A DNA stretch of 64,000 bases from assembly GCA_023053575.1 (NCBI GenBank), contig JAKZAP010000020.1, forward strand, positions 15,619,998 to 15,683,997, in the 5' to 3' direction. The position numbers were made by a program, and so were the translations under genes. Origin of the DNA: Branchinecta lynchi. Its lineage: Eukaryota > Arthropoda > Branchiopoda > Anostraca > Branchinectidae. Below the pieces are notes generated by a model. That model saw only the letters and a program-made list of their open reading frames with translations. It was not told the origin of the DNA and did no database searches. Each line of letters begins with the position of its first letter. Positions within the stretch are counted from its first letter, which is position 1. This document shows, one piece after another, positions 53,554-63,835 of this stretch.

Positions 53554-53877
53554 CAGTCAACCACAAACCCCTGATTTTTGGATACCCTATGCCAAACGCC
53601 GGATATGTCTATCGTTTGGCATACCCTATGCCTAACGCTGAATACACTATGCCAGGTGCTGGATACTGTAACCCAGTAAAATATTGATGATTTGAGTGAA
53701 GCTAAAAAATCAACCAATCAGAACTCCTTTCTATTGAGGTAGGTCAGGGTTAGGTTACCAACAGGTATCCAGGGTTTGGGATAGGGTATCAAGCGTGAGG
53801 CATAGGCTATGCTAAATGCTAGATATACCCAGCGTTTGGCATAGAGTATCCAAAAATCAGGGATTTGTGGTAGACTG
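53554..53877. mobile_element. hAT-like foldback MITE, perfect 8-bp target duplication, nested in family M
   Basis: TCAGGTAC flanks both ends (53,546-53,553 and 53,878-53,885). The ends are CAGTCAACCACAAACCCC and the complement of CAGTCTACCACAAATCCC. Arms carry short 'GGATACCCTATGCCAAACGC'-type units, mirrored on the other side. The host repeat's end (CAGGTACCCCTCCTGTAC) resumes directly after it. Same design as 23,173-23,988. Confidence 0.85.
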
Positions 53878-53884
53878 TCAGGTA

Positions 53885-54190
53885 CCCCTCCTGTACAAAA
53901 TGATGAAAAAGGTAGAGTTACTAAAGTCAATAATCAAAACAAAGGAAATGCACAGAATTCAATATTTTTGGACACATGACTGTTGGAAAAAGTCATATTT
54001 TGCCTCTTGACTTTTTTTATTTATTTGTTTATTTTTATAACCCGCTGAAAGACAGAATAGTGGAGTACAAACAATGAAAAAGAACACAAAACACTTTAAA
54101 AAACACTAAAGTTCACTATAGAAGAAGGGACATGCCCTCAGGCAGTCCTCAGGACAGCATGTACATTTCATTTTAACATTAGCTGCATTC
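53885..54190 (-). repeat. Family M remainder with inserted retroelement tail
   Basis: 'AAATGATGAAAAAGGTAGAG' to 'TTTTGCCTCTTGACT', interrupted at 54,012-54,150 by a TTTATTTGTTTATTTTTATA tail-like sequence with 'AGACAGAATAGTGGAGTACA', then resuming with 'GGACAGCATGTACATTTCAT'. Confidence 0.55.
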
Positions 54191-54517
54191 TTTGTCACAG
54201 GAGTTCGCACCAGTGGTTTTTCTTATAATCCATTTTTGCATCCACTGTTGACTACTCACCAGTCTTATAACCCGTTTCTGAAGTAATCAATGTCTGGTTT
54301 CATCTCATCGGTGCGGACTAACCAGAACCTGCTGGGGAGCCTGGCTTCACTTTCAGGCAAGAACTTAGCATAGCAAGTTTTTCAAGTCAAATCCCGTTAT
54401 AAGAGAAGAACCAGACACTGGCGACAAAAGTCAGAACACCAGAGACAGCCTATAGTGCAATAATCAGCGCTAAGGATGCGGCAATCAAGGAAGTGTAAAA
54501 ACGATGTCAGGTAGGCC

Positions 54518-55880
54518 CAGGGGCGTCGCAAGGGGGGGGGTGCGGGGGGTGCAGCACCCCCCCACCTTTTTGAGATTCGGTAAAATGTCGGGCCGGAGGC
54601 CCAACATTTTACTAAAACTGTTCGGTATTTTTTCGGTTTACGGGGATTCGGTAGTTATACAGAATCCTAAATAGGCTATATTTACAAATCTCTTCGGTAT
54701 AATGATCGCAATTGGGTATAATTGCCAGTATTCGATAGTTATCACGAACTTGTGAGAGAATTTACTGAAATCATTTGGTAATTTTTCGATGCCGGAACTA
54801 TTCTGTATATTTATGGAGATTCGGTAGTTACACATGACTCCCGATTAAGCTATTGGTTCAAAATTATTCGGTATCATGATTGGGATTTGGTATTTTATTC
54901 AGTATAATTTGCAGGATTAGGAAGTTAACCACGAATCCTGACTTTCTTCCAGTTTCGACGAAAGTATACCAAATATATGAATATTTTTCGGTAGTCTTTC
55001 GATTCCAAAATAATTCGGTATAATAACCGGGATGCGGTTGTTATACAGAATCTCGAACACGCTATCGGTCTAAAAGTATCTGGTATAATAACTGGGATTC
55101 GGTAACTTATTTGTTGTAATTGCCAGGATTCGGAAGTTACCACGAACCTCGAAACTCAGAAGAGGTCGAATGAAGCACTGGTCGCAGACAAAAGGGATGA
55201 TCTATGATATCATCGATAGTCCTTACTTTTATTTTGGATCCTAAAAAGAATATCTAATCATAAATATTTCGAAAATTCCGCCTGCAGCACTTTCGTAATA
55301 TTCTCTATTTTCTGGAAGGGCGCGTCATTTGACGGGGGTTTTAAGCCAGTTTTAGGATTGGGATTTCGAAACATTAAAAGCTAGAATTTGGATGGAAATT
55401 AAATTTGGCAGGAAAATCAACAACAAAAATTTGCCTGCGGCTCTCACTTTGTGTGACCAGAGGTAGTATATTGACTAGACTACAGTTGCTGCTGCTGCCG
55501 GAACGTCGATCCATCTGGTTTCTGGGACTTCTTAAATTGTCGGTATCTAATCAACAGTAAATGATAGAATTTGTAAGAGAAGCAGTTAAATTTTAGCCGA
55601 CAAAAAAAAAATAGATTTTGAAAATTTTCGCCTGCGGCGCTCGATTTAATTTTCTATTGGCTATAATAGATAATAGCTGTAACTGCATTCATGACCGGCA
55701 ATATATTCTCCACGTGGGCTTCGCCAAAACGCCGCCTAATAGTTGGCTTATCGTTGTTCATTCCGCCTTTTATTGTACTCTTCCTATGTAATCGTTTCTG
55801 TTCCATAATTTAAAGCTCGAATTCTTAGTTCTAGGATTCGGTAAAATTTTGAAACCGAAAATGCACTTGCGACGCCCCTG
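54518..55880. mobile_element. 1,363-bp hAT-like non-autonomous element
   Basis: The ends are CAGGGGCGTCGCAAG and CTTGCGACGCCCCTG, a perfect 15-bp TIR. GGTAGGCC and GGTAGCCC flank them (seven of eight). A G-rich then C-rich hairpin follows the left end (54,531-54,563). The interior has three diverged units of about 190 bp built on 'GATTCGGTAGTTATACAGAA', 'CGGTATAATGA..GGGATT' and 'GGAAGTTACCACGAA' (about 54,645-55,150). No transposase frame. TIR and duplication length fit hAT. Confidence 0.85.
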
Positions 55881-55884
55881 GGTA

Positions 55885-56565
55885 GCCCTGCCTAGGGCCT
55901 GCCTAGGGCTACCCCTCCTGTTTATGTACTGTACATATATTCCATTAGTTTAATCGAATTCTCTACATGTTTCATGATGTCACAAAAACATCACGGGCCG
56001 CGCATAGCAGGCTGAGGTAAAGCTTACACCAACCTGGATCTTACAGATCCCAATTTGGCTCTTTCCTGAAACAAATAAACAAACCATGCAAAACTACGAC
56101 ACTGTTGCCAGTTAAGGGAGCTCATTGAAGGAACGTTTGAAATTTTGCTGCAAATATAATAGTCGCGTTTTTTACAGCTCGACTGGCGATTGGGACTTGT
56201 TCCCGGGTTCATCCAGTTGACCGTTTTTTGTCGCTTGATAGGGGAGCGAGAACAAGCCTTCAATAAACGGTCTAAAATCAGTCCATAAATCAGTCCATCC
56301 CCACAACTCTTCCCTCGGCAGTCTCTGAAACTGCTGCAGTACTGGCGCTTCCTGAGGTGTAAATGTACGTTTTTGGGTCCACATGTTTGAGTTTTCAAAA
56401 TTTGGCACCAAGTTTGACTGGACCTCCAAGAGAAAGGTGCATCGGATTGACTGTTGACTTTGTTCCCAGTCGATCTCCAGTCAAGCGACAAAAAACGGAT
56501 CGACTGGACCTCCAGTCGACAGTCGATCGCAAAAAACGGCAACTTTCGTTCCAAGCGATTGCAAA
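55885..56565. other. Repeat-derived stretch, no gene
   Basis: 56,160-56,570 contains inverted blocks of 'CAGTCGATC', 'TTTTTTGTCGCTTGA' and 'AAAAACGCGACT', so it is probably another foldback element of about 400 bp. The 331-aa minus frame covering it and the next MITE is not supported as a gene. Confidence 0.45.
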
Positions 56566-56569
56566 AAAC

Positions 56570-57005
56570 GCGACTAATAATAGTAACTATTTCCGTTCCA
56601 TCCTCACGAAAGGTTACTACGCTGACCGTTCCAACCTTGTCGGAATAGTAACTAATAGTTACTATTTGCTTACCATGCTCGAGAGCGTAGTAAGCGTAGT
56701 AACTACGAGTCTCTGAATCGTGATTGGTCGGATTCGCACGCGGTATGATATTCTGCGGGAAAATAGAAAAGTCGTTCCAGCCTTGACGGAAAAAGCCAGA
56801 ATTCGTGACGTCATGCGTAGTAACTACGGTAAGTAGGATGGAACACGCTCTATATGACCAAGTCCAAAACATGCCAGTGATTCTCAGGAAGAAGAAGTAA
56901 ACGTGTGCCTGCGCAGCTGCGACACCGTTTCTTCCGTTCTTCCGCAGGTACCCGGAGATTCTGCATCGGAAGGGAGAGATAGTCAACAAGTGTATTGGAA
57001 AGAAA
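56570..57005. mobile_element. GAGCGTGTT MITE copy 3 plus adjacent dispersed repeat
   Basis: 56,570-56,850 matches 14,660-14,936 with its left end eroded. 56,851-57,005 then matches the 'GTCCAAAACACGCCAGTGAT' repeat, in the same order and spacing as at 14,937. The pair may have moved or been duplicated as a unit. Confidence 0.65.
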
Positions 57006-57024
57006 CTAAGACGGTACAAAGATT

Positions 57025-57760
57025 ATGGGTGTCAGATCTTTGATTTTGAAGTCCGGACCGAATACGAGCTTGGTGCGGGGAGCTGGAAAGGGCGTACTTC
57101 GACTTGGAGAAACTTGGTGGTTTCTCCCAAAATTATGTCGCTCTAGATGCGACACAAATTTTTCGAGTCACATCGTACTTGGGGGGGGGGGGGCACGGAA
57201 ATCGCTTAAAATACGTAGCGACCTAAGGTCAAGGAACTTAGATATGTTATTTTAAGGTCGAGACCGGATCCGGTCTCGTCGGGGGGAGTTGGGTGTCACC
57301 GAACATTTTCCGGATATTCTCGAATTCAAGGGTGAATTGTTCGGTAGTAAGTGCGTGTCCGAATCGCATCTGACCACAGTGGTGTGATGGACGGAGAGTC
57401 TCGGTATTATGACAAGGAACCAGGTGGATGGAGGTATTGGCATGAAGCTTGGATTGTGCAAAGGTATCAGGTCCAATTTCCGGAAGAGCTTCCATTCAAG
57501 TGACCCGGTGGGTGATGGGAGCAAATTTCCTAGATATTATGTTTACGTATCCGAAGCGCATGTGGAAACGGTGGTGGTTGATGGAGGTTCCGGAAATTTT
57601 CAGATGCGCATACGGACCTAAAGAAGAGAGTGAGAAACTCGGAAGGCACATATACCATGGACCAGGATGTGCCATCTGAGGTCTGGAGTCTGGACCGGAT
57701 GCGACCTGATACTAAATAGATGGAATACTACTGAAGTGACTTTACCGTGACAAATCAACT
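57025..57760. repeat. Modular sequence related to 62.6-63.8 kb
   Basis: Inverted 'CCGGATCCGGTCTCG', 'GGAAATTTTC', poly(G) at 57,181-57,192 and repeated 'GAAACTTGG'-type words are in the style of family F. No coding signal. Confidence 0.4.
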
Positions 57761-57896
57761 GGTTTATTTGTCACAGGACAAGTCCCTCGTGTAAATCCCG
57801 TGACATGGGGATGTGAAGTACTTAGATAGATTTTTCTTCGGCGGGATCACTGTTCCTTTGGCCTGCTTCTCCGTGACCATTATAGCTGTTTGAGAA

Positions 57897-58135
57897 CTAA
57901 GTTCAAAAGCCCCTCTGTACTTCAGAGGTAGAGCAGTGGCTTTGAAAACCGAAGGTCCTAAGTTAAAATCCTGTTTGTCTAGGACCCATGACCGTTTCCA
58001 CGACTCACGCTGGTCACACGGTCCCGGATTCCCCCTCCGTCCACCCACACACGAATGTGTGTTTCCCACACCGGGATCTGGACCCAGGATCTCCGACTTT
58101 CAAGGCCGCTACTTCCACTGAGGTACAGCGGGGAT
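57897..58135. mobile_element. Two head-to-head tRNA-like SINE heads
   Basis: Plus strand 57,903-57,975: 'TACTTCAGAGGTAGAGCAGT' is an A-box-like start, with an anticodon-like arm around TTTGAAAACC and a B-box-like AGTTAAAATCC. Minus strand from 58,131: 'TGTACCTCAGTGGAAGTAGC', an arm around CTTGAAAGTC, then 'GGTCCAGATCC'. Both have the spacing of a tRNA-derived polymerase III promoter, with degenerate boxes. They face each other across 'TTCCCCCTCCGTCC'. Not functional tRNA genes, since acceptor stems do not pair well. Confidence 0.55.
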
Positions 58136-58154
58136 TGTGAACATAGCCCGCAAT

Positions 58155-58216
58155 CCATATATAGACATAGACATATAGACATATATATATAGACATATAG
58201 ACATATATAGACATTT
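58155..58216. repeat. (ATAGACAT)n microsatellite
   Basis: Repeats of ATAGACAT with ATATAT insertions. Simple sequence; frames here are meaningless. Confidence 0.9.
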
Positions 58217-59400
58217 TTTTAATTTCATCAAAAACACATAAATTAAAGAAACAATTTACGATTAGCGGCCACTTTTAAGACAAAAAAATCCTGATTGTGG
58301 CCGTAATTCTAACCACCATGAATCCACTATAGTCTGGGGTCCACTGAACCGAAAGTCTTCTCCTTTTAAAAGTGGGCGGACTTACTCGGGCAACACCTCT
58401 AGAGATCACACGACCTCCCGTACGTTCTGTTACTCACGAAAGTTACCGGGATACAGCTTTTTGGTATATCGCACATGCTTTTCTAACCTCTTACACTCGA
58501 ACTATTCTGCGGTTGCGGTTTGTGCGGTTACATCCGCGATCGAACTTTGGACCAATCAAAAGCAAGCAGATGTAAACAAACATTCAAACATTTCTGAAGC
58601 AGCGTTGCCGCCTGTCGCAGAAATCTGCGGTTAATGACAGTTTTCACTTCTTCGACAGAGCAAGCCAAAATTCTACGACCGGTTCCTTGCAAGTAAACAT
58701 AAAAAGTAAGCAACAAATCTTTTACGGCCAAAAGTCACATGTTCCAGACAAGAAAAAGTGGCAATAGTGTTTACAAACCAAGAATTCCAAGATATTTCAC
58801 CTGAGAATTGGAGGATATTAAGAAGAATAAACAGGTAAAAATCATTCAAGCAGTGCTGCAATGTGGTTGTTCTTGAGTGTGGGTTAAGGCCTTTTAGGTA
58901 GTAGAAAGCTCCACTTGCTTATAGGCCCAGATTAGACAGCAAATAAGTTGGACTGTTGAGAGTTTAAGATAATTCATGGTATGTATTGTTTTTTTTTGTG
59001 AATGTTACAGAACTGTTAGTCAGTCCATCATAAAAGCCTCATTTTTGGAGGCCGGAGGCTATGCTAAGTTACTGGCACTGTCAGAGGCGTTACTAGCTGA
59101 AATGTTTGTCGGGGGGGGGGGGGGGGGCAAGGTATTTACTGACTGTTGTTGCAGAAAGAAGAACTGTTTTCAAGAACAAAAATGACAGCTTTGAAAAATA
59201 GTTGACTGATTTAAAAAAATGACTGTTTTGAAAACAAATCAACTGATATTCAGGGAAAATAACTGTTTTCATGAAAAAAAAACTGTTTTGATGGAAAATT
59301 GCAGTGCTTCACTCCAACTCAGTTATTTTTTAAAGACTGGCCGGACATAGTTGGAGGATATTTGATTGTGCAAAACGGATACGTCAGCTGAATTTTATTG

Positions 59401-59444
59401 GAGCTATATTTCAGCCCTTCTTGGCAAGGGTCCTCTTCAGGCTC
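59401..59444 (-). ncRNA. Hammerhead ribozyme core, CTGAAGA variant
   Basis: Minus strand: GAGC, CTGAAGA, GGACCCTT with partner AAGGGCT, GAAA, TATA, GCTC. Helix I is the GAGC/GCTC type as at 34,996. It is the duplicated counterpart of that copy. Confidence 0.6.
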
Positions 59445-59615
59445 AAAACCGCTCAGGTTGGAAAATGAACTTGTGGGAAGGGTTCGTTTTTCCAACTTAG
59501 GCGGTTTTGAGCCTGAAGAGGACAAATATTCTTTGAGCCCAAGCTGACTTTGAAACATTTATTCAAACAATGCTTACAACGGATACGTCAGCTATGATTT
59601 TTCATCAGCGATATT

Positions 59616-59645
59616 TCGGCCCTTCTTGGCAAGGGTCCTCGTCAG
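59616..59645 (-). ncRNA. Hammerhead core lacking helix I pairing
   Basis: CTGACGA, helix II, GAAA, TATC and GCTG are present, but the 5' strand reads CTGT instead of CAGC because the sequence jumps to another Penelope-like fragment at 59,646. Probably a deletion junction. Confidence 0.5.
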
Positions 59646-61557
59646 ACAGCCGAAGTATAGCTCCAAGAAAATTCAGCTGACGTATCCATTTTGCACCATC
59701 AAATATGATTCGCAGTCAGCTTGGGCTGAAGGAATATTTACATTTGGAAGGGTCGTCCCCCCCCCCCCCCTGCCACAGTTGTGACGCCCCTGTTCACTGT
59801 ACATACTGTACGGATGTCTGACGCTTGTTGGCCATGCCACATGGCTATTTCCATTTTTTAATTAAATTATGATAACTTAACAGCTAAAAAGGCTGAGAAG
59901 CTCAGTAGCAAAGTCGGGCTACAGTAAATCAGTAGCTTAGTGAATAACCTAGATGCTGTGAGTCTCCGACTAGTCAGCAGAAATATTTTCATATCCTGTG
60001 GTTTGATCATTAGTACAGGGAAAAATACAGAACCCTGAAGCTGCTACTCACAACTATGGTAGTCAGAATAAAGTTTATATCTAAGTACCTATGGTGTTGT
60101 AACATTTTTTTTTCTTTACAGGAAATTGAATGGATCAACTGACCAAGAAGCAGGTCCGGATAGCCTAAAGAAAGAGGAGAAATCTGACTTCTTATTTTGT
60201 GCCAAACACGGATATTCTTCCTTTATCAGAGGCTTGAGTCCTCGACAAGCTCAGTGATACATTGAAGACAGTAAGAGACAGGCACTATAGGCCTCTTATG
60301 ACTACAATGGCAGGTGCTGCCATTGGCAGCACCTAAATCTTTGGTGGCATCCAGTGAGAAGGCCAAATATCATGAAAAGTTTATCAAGGGGTTTCTCAAT
60401 CTTTAATCAGTGTAAGAAGAGATTGTAGATGGTTACGGTTTGCCAAAAATGGATGCTGTTTGCCAACAGCCCATAAAAGAGAAAACTGATCGACTTTTCT
60501 ATGTGTATTTGTGCCAAACAACTGACATCGCTCCTTTGTCACAGGCTAAAGTGTTAGACAAGCCAAGTGATTTGCTGCAAAAAAGCTCATGACTGCAATG
60601 TCAAAACCTGATTTTTGTGATTGTGTGTTGCATGAAACTTGTAGGAAAAAGTTTTTTCCACTTCTAAGTCCTCAGTCTTGTTAGCTGATGGGACTTCTGA
60701 CACTGTGCAACTTGGACATCAACATCAACTCCTAGTCCCATGGTCCAACGGTTAAGGTCTCAAAGTGTTGACTTTTCATATACTGACACTTTCCTCTTTT
60801 ACCTGAAAAAAGAATGTAAAGAGAGGCCAGAGTCTCAACTTCACAGAGTTTCTGAAGCGTCAAGTAGCGTTAACATAGTAATTGAACATGCTTTTGCACT
60901 AACTGAGCGAGATATTGTTCTTGCTTCTGGATGCAGGGGTCGTCATCTTGTTGCAGAGAAGGCCAGGTATCTCGATAAATGCTTGAGGAACTTGTGATGG
61001 AAATTGAACCAAAGTGTAAATGATGGTAGTGTGTACAAGACATCACAAATCAGAGAAAACTTTTCTGTCCTTTTAAAGCAGAGTGACAGCCATACTATGA
61101 AACGGCTGAAGAATTGCCCAAAAATGATCCCCGCATACATCTTTTGCCACGCAAAAAGGTGCTCGTGTGGCTGCCACCCACCGACAGATCATTTTTGTTT
61201 TCACTTGCTGCGTGCATTTTTGCAATTTCTGTGTAGACGCAAGCTCACGACCCAAGACCTGTCTCTTTGAACCCACTGGACTATGGATGGGCCGATGAGA
61301 TAAGTGGGGGAGCAAAATCAGTGGCAACTGATGGGCCATATTTTTCCAGACAGTGTGGTCGGTGTTTTTTGTGCCTGCAAGAAACCTTGAAGCAAAAATG
61401 CTCATGTGCTGTAACCAAGAGATCTCGTGGTTTACTGTGCGCATCCGGGGGGAAATGTGTCAATGTCATTGTAATAGACGAGGAAGAAGAGGATTTCGAA
61501 GCCTAACTCATTTGTGATTAAATATGAAAGTTGACAGGACCAACTTTTGCAAATATG

Positions 61558-61567
61558 GTTTTAATAA
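61558..61567 (+). promoter_or_regulatory. Poly(A) signal candidate
   Basis: TTTTAATAAATG follows the last open frame (stop at about 61,505) by some 55 bp. This is a plausible cleavage signal for the unrecognised gene. Confidence 0.45.
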
Positions 61568-61920
61568 ATGTACTCTTTCACCGTAAACAAACATACCTAA
61601 CTAAACTTTTCCATTGTTTCTGAAGGATAGTTATTAGTCAGAGTTGGAATCACCGTAGCTGGTTAGCTGATAATAGTTTTCCCCGCTTTAGAAAAATGAA
61701 ATGGAACGCCAAGACATCCGAATTTGAGTGTTGGTGCGTAACATCTTTAGCACATGTCTGATCGCAGTATCCCGCCCAGATTCGAAATCAGCGTGGTCGA
61801 TTTACCTAGAATCCATCGTCGTATCAGCTGCCCCCGACGGGAAAGCTACTTTTCACATATTGATACTTGGGCCCCAGACTACTATATCATTCCCTGATTA
61901 CCTTGGGTTGGGGGGTATAT

Positions 61921-62455
61921 TTTTTTTTTTTTTTTTTTTTTTAAATAAATACCCTTTCCTCCTATCACACTTCTTTCCCTCTGAACATTCTCTTGAATGA
62001 TGCTAGACTTGCAGCCTCTCTGACCGATTCTGGAAGGTCATTCCAGACACTCACACCTATGTTCCTGAGAACAAATCCTGCCCTTGTTGTGTTTCTTCTC
62101 TCGTGAGCTAAATCCTCTGAATGTCGGGTAAAATAAGGGTGATAAAATGAGTTAGTGTTAAAAAAATCATAAAAGTACTCAGGGCTTACCTTATTTACAC
62201 TTTGAAAAACAAAAATCGCTAGCTGGTAATCACGAAGCTCACCTACGTTCAAAATCGCATTCTTTCTAAAACACTCCAGAGTATTCTGAGAATTTTGAAA
62301 TTCTCCTATGAGACGCAGCGCTTTGTTTTGTATTATTTGGGTTCTTTTATAATTGGCAAAGAAATTACTTGCCCAAACAGAACAACCGTACGTGATGTAA
62401 GGATGCACAATAGCACTGTATAAAGGTTTGACAACTGCTATCGGAAACACTTATA
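61921..62455 (-). mobile_element. LINE ORF2 C-terminus with poly(A) tail, 5'-truncated
   Basis: A 161-codon minus frame contains 'LYSAIVHPYITYGCSVWAS', 'QIIQNKALRLIG', 'YFTRHSEDL' and 'VSVWNDLPESVREAASLASF'. These form the thumb/C-terminal region of CR1/Jockey-group LINE reverse transcriptases. The stop is followed by a short 3' UTR and a run of about 21 A (T on the plus strand at 61,921-61,941). The frame is still open, so this is a relatively young truncated copy. No target duplication found. Confidence 0.8.
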
Positions 62456-62569
62456 ATAGTCACGAAGAAGCGGGCCTTCGGAACAGCGATCCTGCCGAAG
62501 ACAAATCTATCTAAACACTTCACATCCCCATGTCACAGAACTAGAAAAACAAGCTGATTTGTCATTGTA

Positions 62570-63835
62570 ACGTCACTTGAATTGTATTCCATTTCTATCT
62601 GCTTTGTATTTGGTCGTATCCGGCCCAGACCTCAAATGGCACATCCGGTCAACAACTTTTGTACCGCCCAAGTTTCATCACTTTCTCCTTTTGGTGCCTA
62701 TGTGGACCAACACATTTCTGGAACCCCCCTCAACCGTGTCCACATGGAGATTCGGACGCATACATATCAAATCTGGCGCATTTGTTCCTATCAACCACCG
62801 TGCACTTCCGGATCTTGGATACATGACCAAGTTTCATCCCACTCCCTCCATCCGGTCCTTGTGCAAGATATCAAGCATCCCCCTCCATCCTCCATCGGAT
62901 GTGATTTGAACCCACAAATTTTTCCTCTGCGGCACTTATATTGAACAAGTTTATCTTGAATCGGAGAACATCTGGAAAATTTCGGAGGCCTACCGAGGCC
63001 GAATCCGGTCTGAACCTCAAAACAAAATTTCTAGTACCCATGCTCTTTGCACGATGGAATTGGTACCTGCAAATTCCGGGCCTCCCCCTCCACTCGGAGA
63101 GTATTAGGAAAAATTAAATGTCTCATCTAGGGCATTTCTTTATGAAAGACACCAAGCTTTCCTCGAATCGGAGTACTTCCGGAAAAATTGAACGTACGCC
63201 CTTTCCTACTCCCCGTACCGAGGTCGGATCCGGTCTGTACTTCACACACCTGGGACCCATGATCTTTGTTTGTCCAAGTTTCATCCCAATCCCTATATTC
63301 CCCCCCCGTCGGGGCAATCCGCACGGGGGGGGGGGGTTAAAGCCAACCCCCCAACCTCCCCGTGGTCATCGTATCTTTTGGTGATTCGGACCCACAAATT
63401 TTTCCTCTGCGGCACTTATATTGAACAAGTTTCTCTTGAATCGGACAACATCTGGAAAATTTCCCTACATTCCCCCCCCCCCCCCCCCGTCGGGGCAATC
63501 CGCACGGGGGGGGGGGGGTTGAAGCCAACCCCCCAACCTCCCCATGGTCATCGTATCTTTTTGCTCCTACAACACATAAAGTTTTACTTCGGCTCTTGTC
63601 ACGCAGGTCACAAGTTTTCGTGTTCACCCTCCCTCCACCCCTACACGCATGATCGGATTAATCCGCGAAAACATGGTTACGCTGGGCATTCAGCTCCTTC
63701 CGAAGCTTGTCAATTTTCATCGTCTTACCTTACATGGAAGTGCCCGAACTAGCAAAAGTGAGACGGAGGGACCACCAATGCGATCGCAATATGGTACTTT
63801 CCAATAGCTAATGCCACTATATGATAGTAACATAA
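62570..63835. repeat. Modular 'AAGTTTCATC' sequence (family F relative), with a recent tandem duplication
   Basis: Modules with 'CAAGTTTCATCCCA', 'CCGGTC' and CCCCTCC runs recur. It ends 'GCGATCGCAATATGGTACTT', close to the family F 3' end. A unit of about 183 bp ('CGTCGGGGCAATCCGCACGG' through 'GGTCATCGTATCTTTT') at 63,306 is repeated almost exactly at 63,489, with 'CCTCTGCGGCACTTATATTG' also at 62,924 and 63,407. Poly(C)/poly(G) runs mark each unit. All frames here are artefacts. Confidence 0.55.

Larger units (their letters stand above)
59082..59792. mobile_element. hAT-like element with nested Penelope-like pieces
   Basis: The ends are CAGAGGCGTTACTAGC and the complement of CAGGGGCGTCACAACTGTG, flanked by GGCACTGT and TTCACTGT. 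A poly(G) run follows the left end (59,110-59,127). Interior 'AATGACTGTTTTGAAAA' words are shared with 22.4 kb. From about 59,375 to 59,735 it holds two superposed Penelope-like fragments. Confidence 0.65.
58330..60075 (+). repeat. Segmental duplication copy B (partner at 34,046-35,460)
   Basis: Collinear with copy A, with a longer nested element (59,082-59,792). It ends near 'AGTACAGGGAAAAATACAGA' and 'TATGGTAGTCAGAATAAAGT'. Downstream, copy B continues into 'TTTTTTTTCTTTACAG|GAAATTG', a convincing acceptor absent from copy A. Confidence 0.75.
58745..61505 (+). pseudogene. Unrecognised, degenerate, possibly spliced gene
   Basis: A frame ending at 58,834 (VAIVFTNQEFQDIS, then PENWRILRRIN) reaches a donor CAG|GTAAAAATC. 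It can be joined in frame to an exon after TTTTCTTTACAG at 60,121 (KLNGSTDQEAGPDSLKKEE, then KSDFLFCAKHGYSSFIRGL), which stops at about 60,255. Further frames follow: 60,740-61,270, broken by one TGA at 60,995, and 61,267-61,505 in another frame. The last contains a Cys cluster (CGRCFLCLQ, KCSCAV, LLCASGGKC) and an acidic end (DEEEEDFEA). AATAAA lies at 61,562. I recognise no family. Stops and frame changes suggest decay, or introns that I cannot place. Confidence 0.4.

Noticed and set aside
56024..57019. 331-aa minus-strand open frame
   Set aside because: It runs through a GAGCGTGTT MITE, a dispersed repeat and a foldback stretch. The corresponding part of another MITE copy (14.8-15.0 kb) is also open by chance, and no protein domain is visible.
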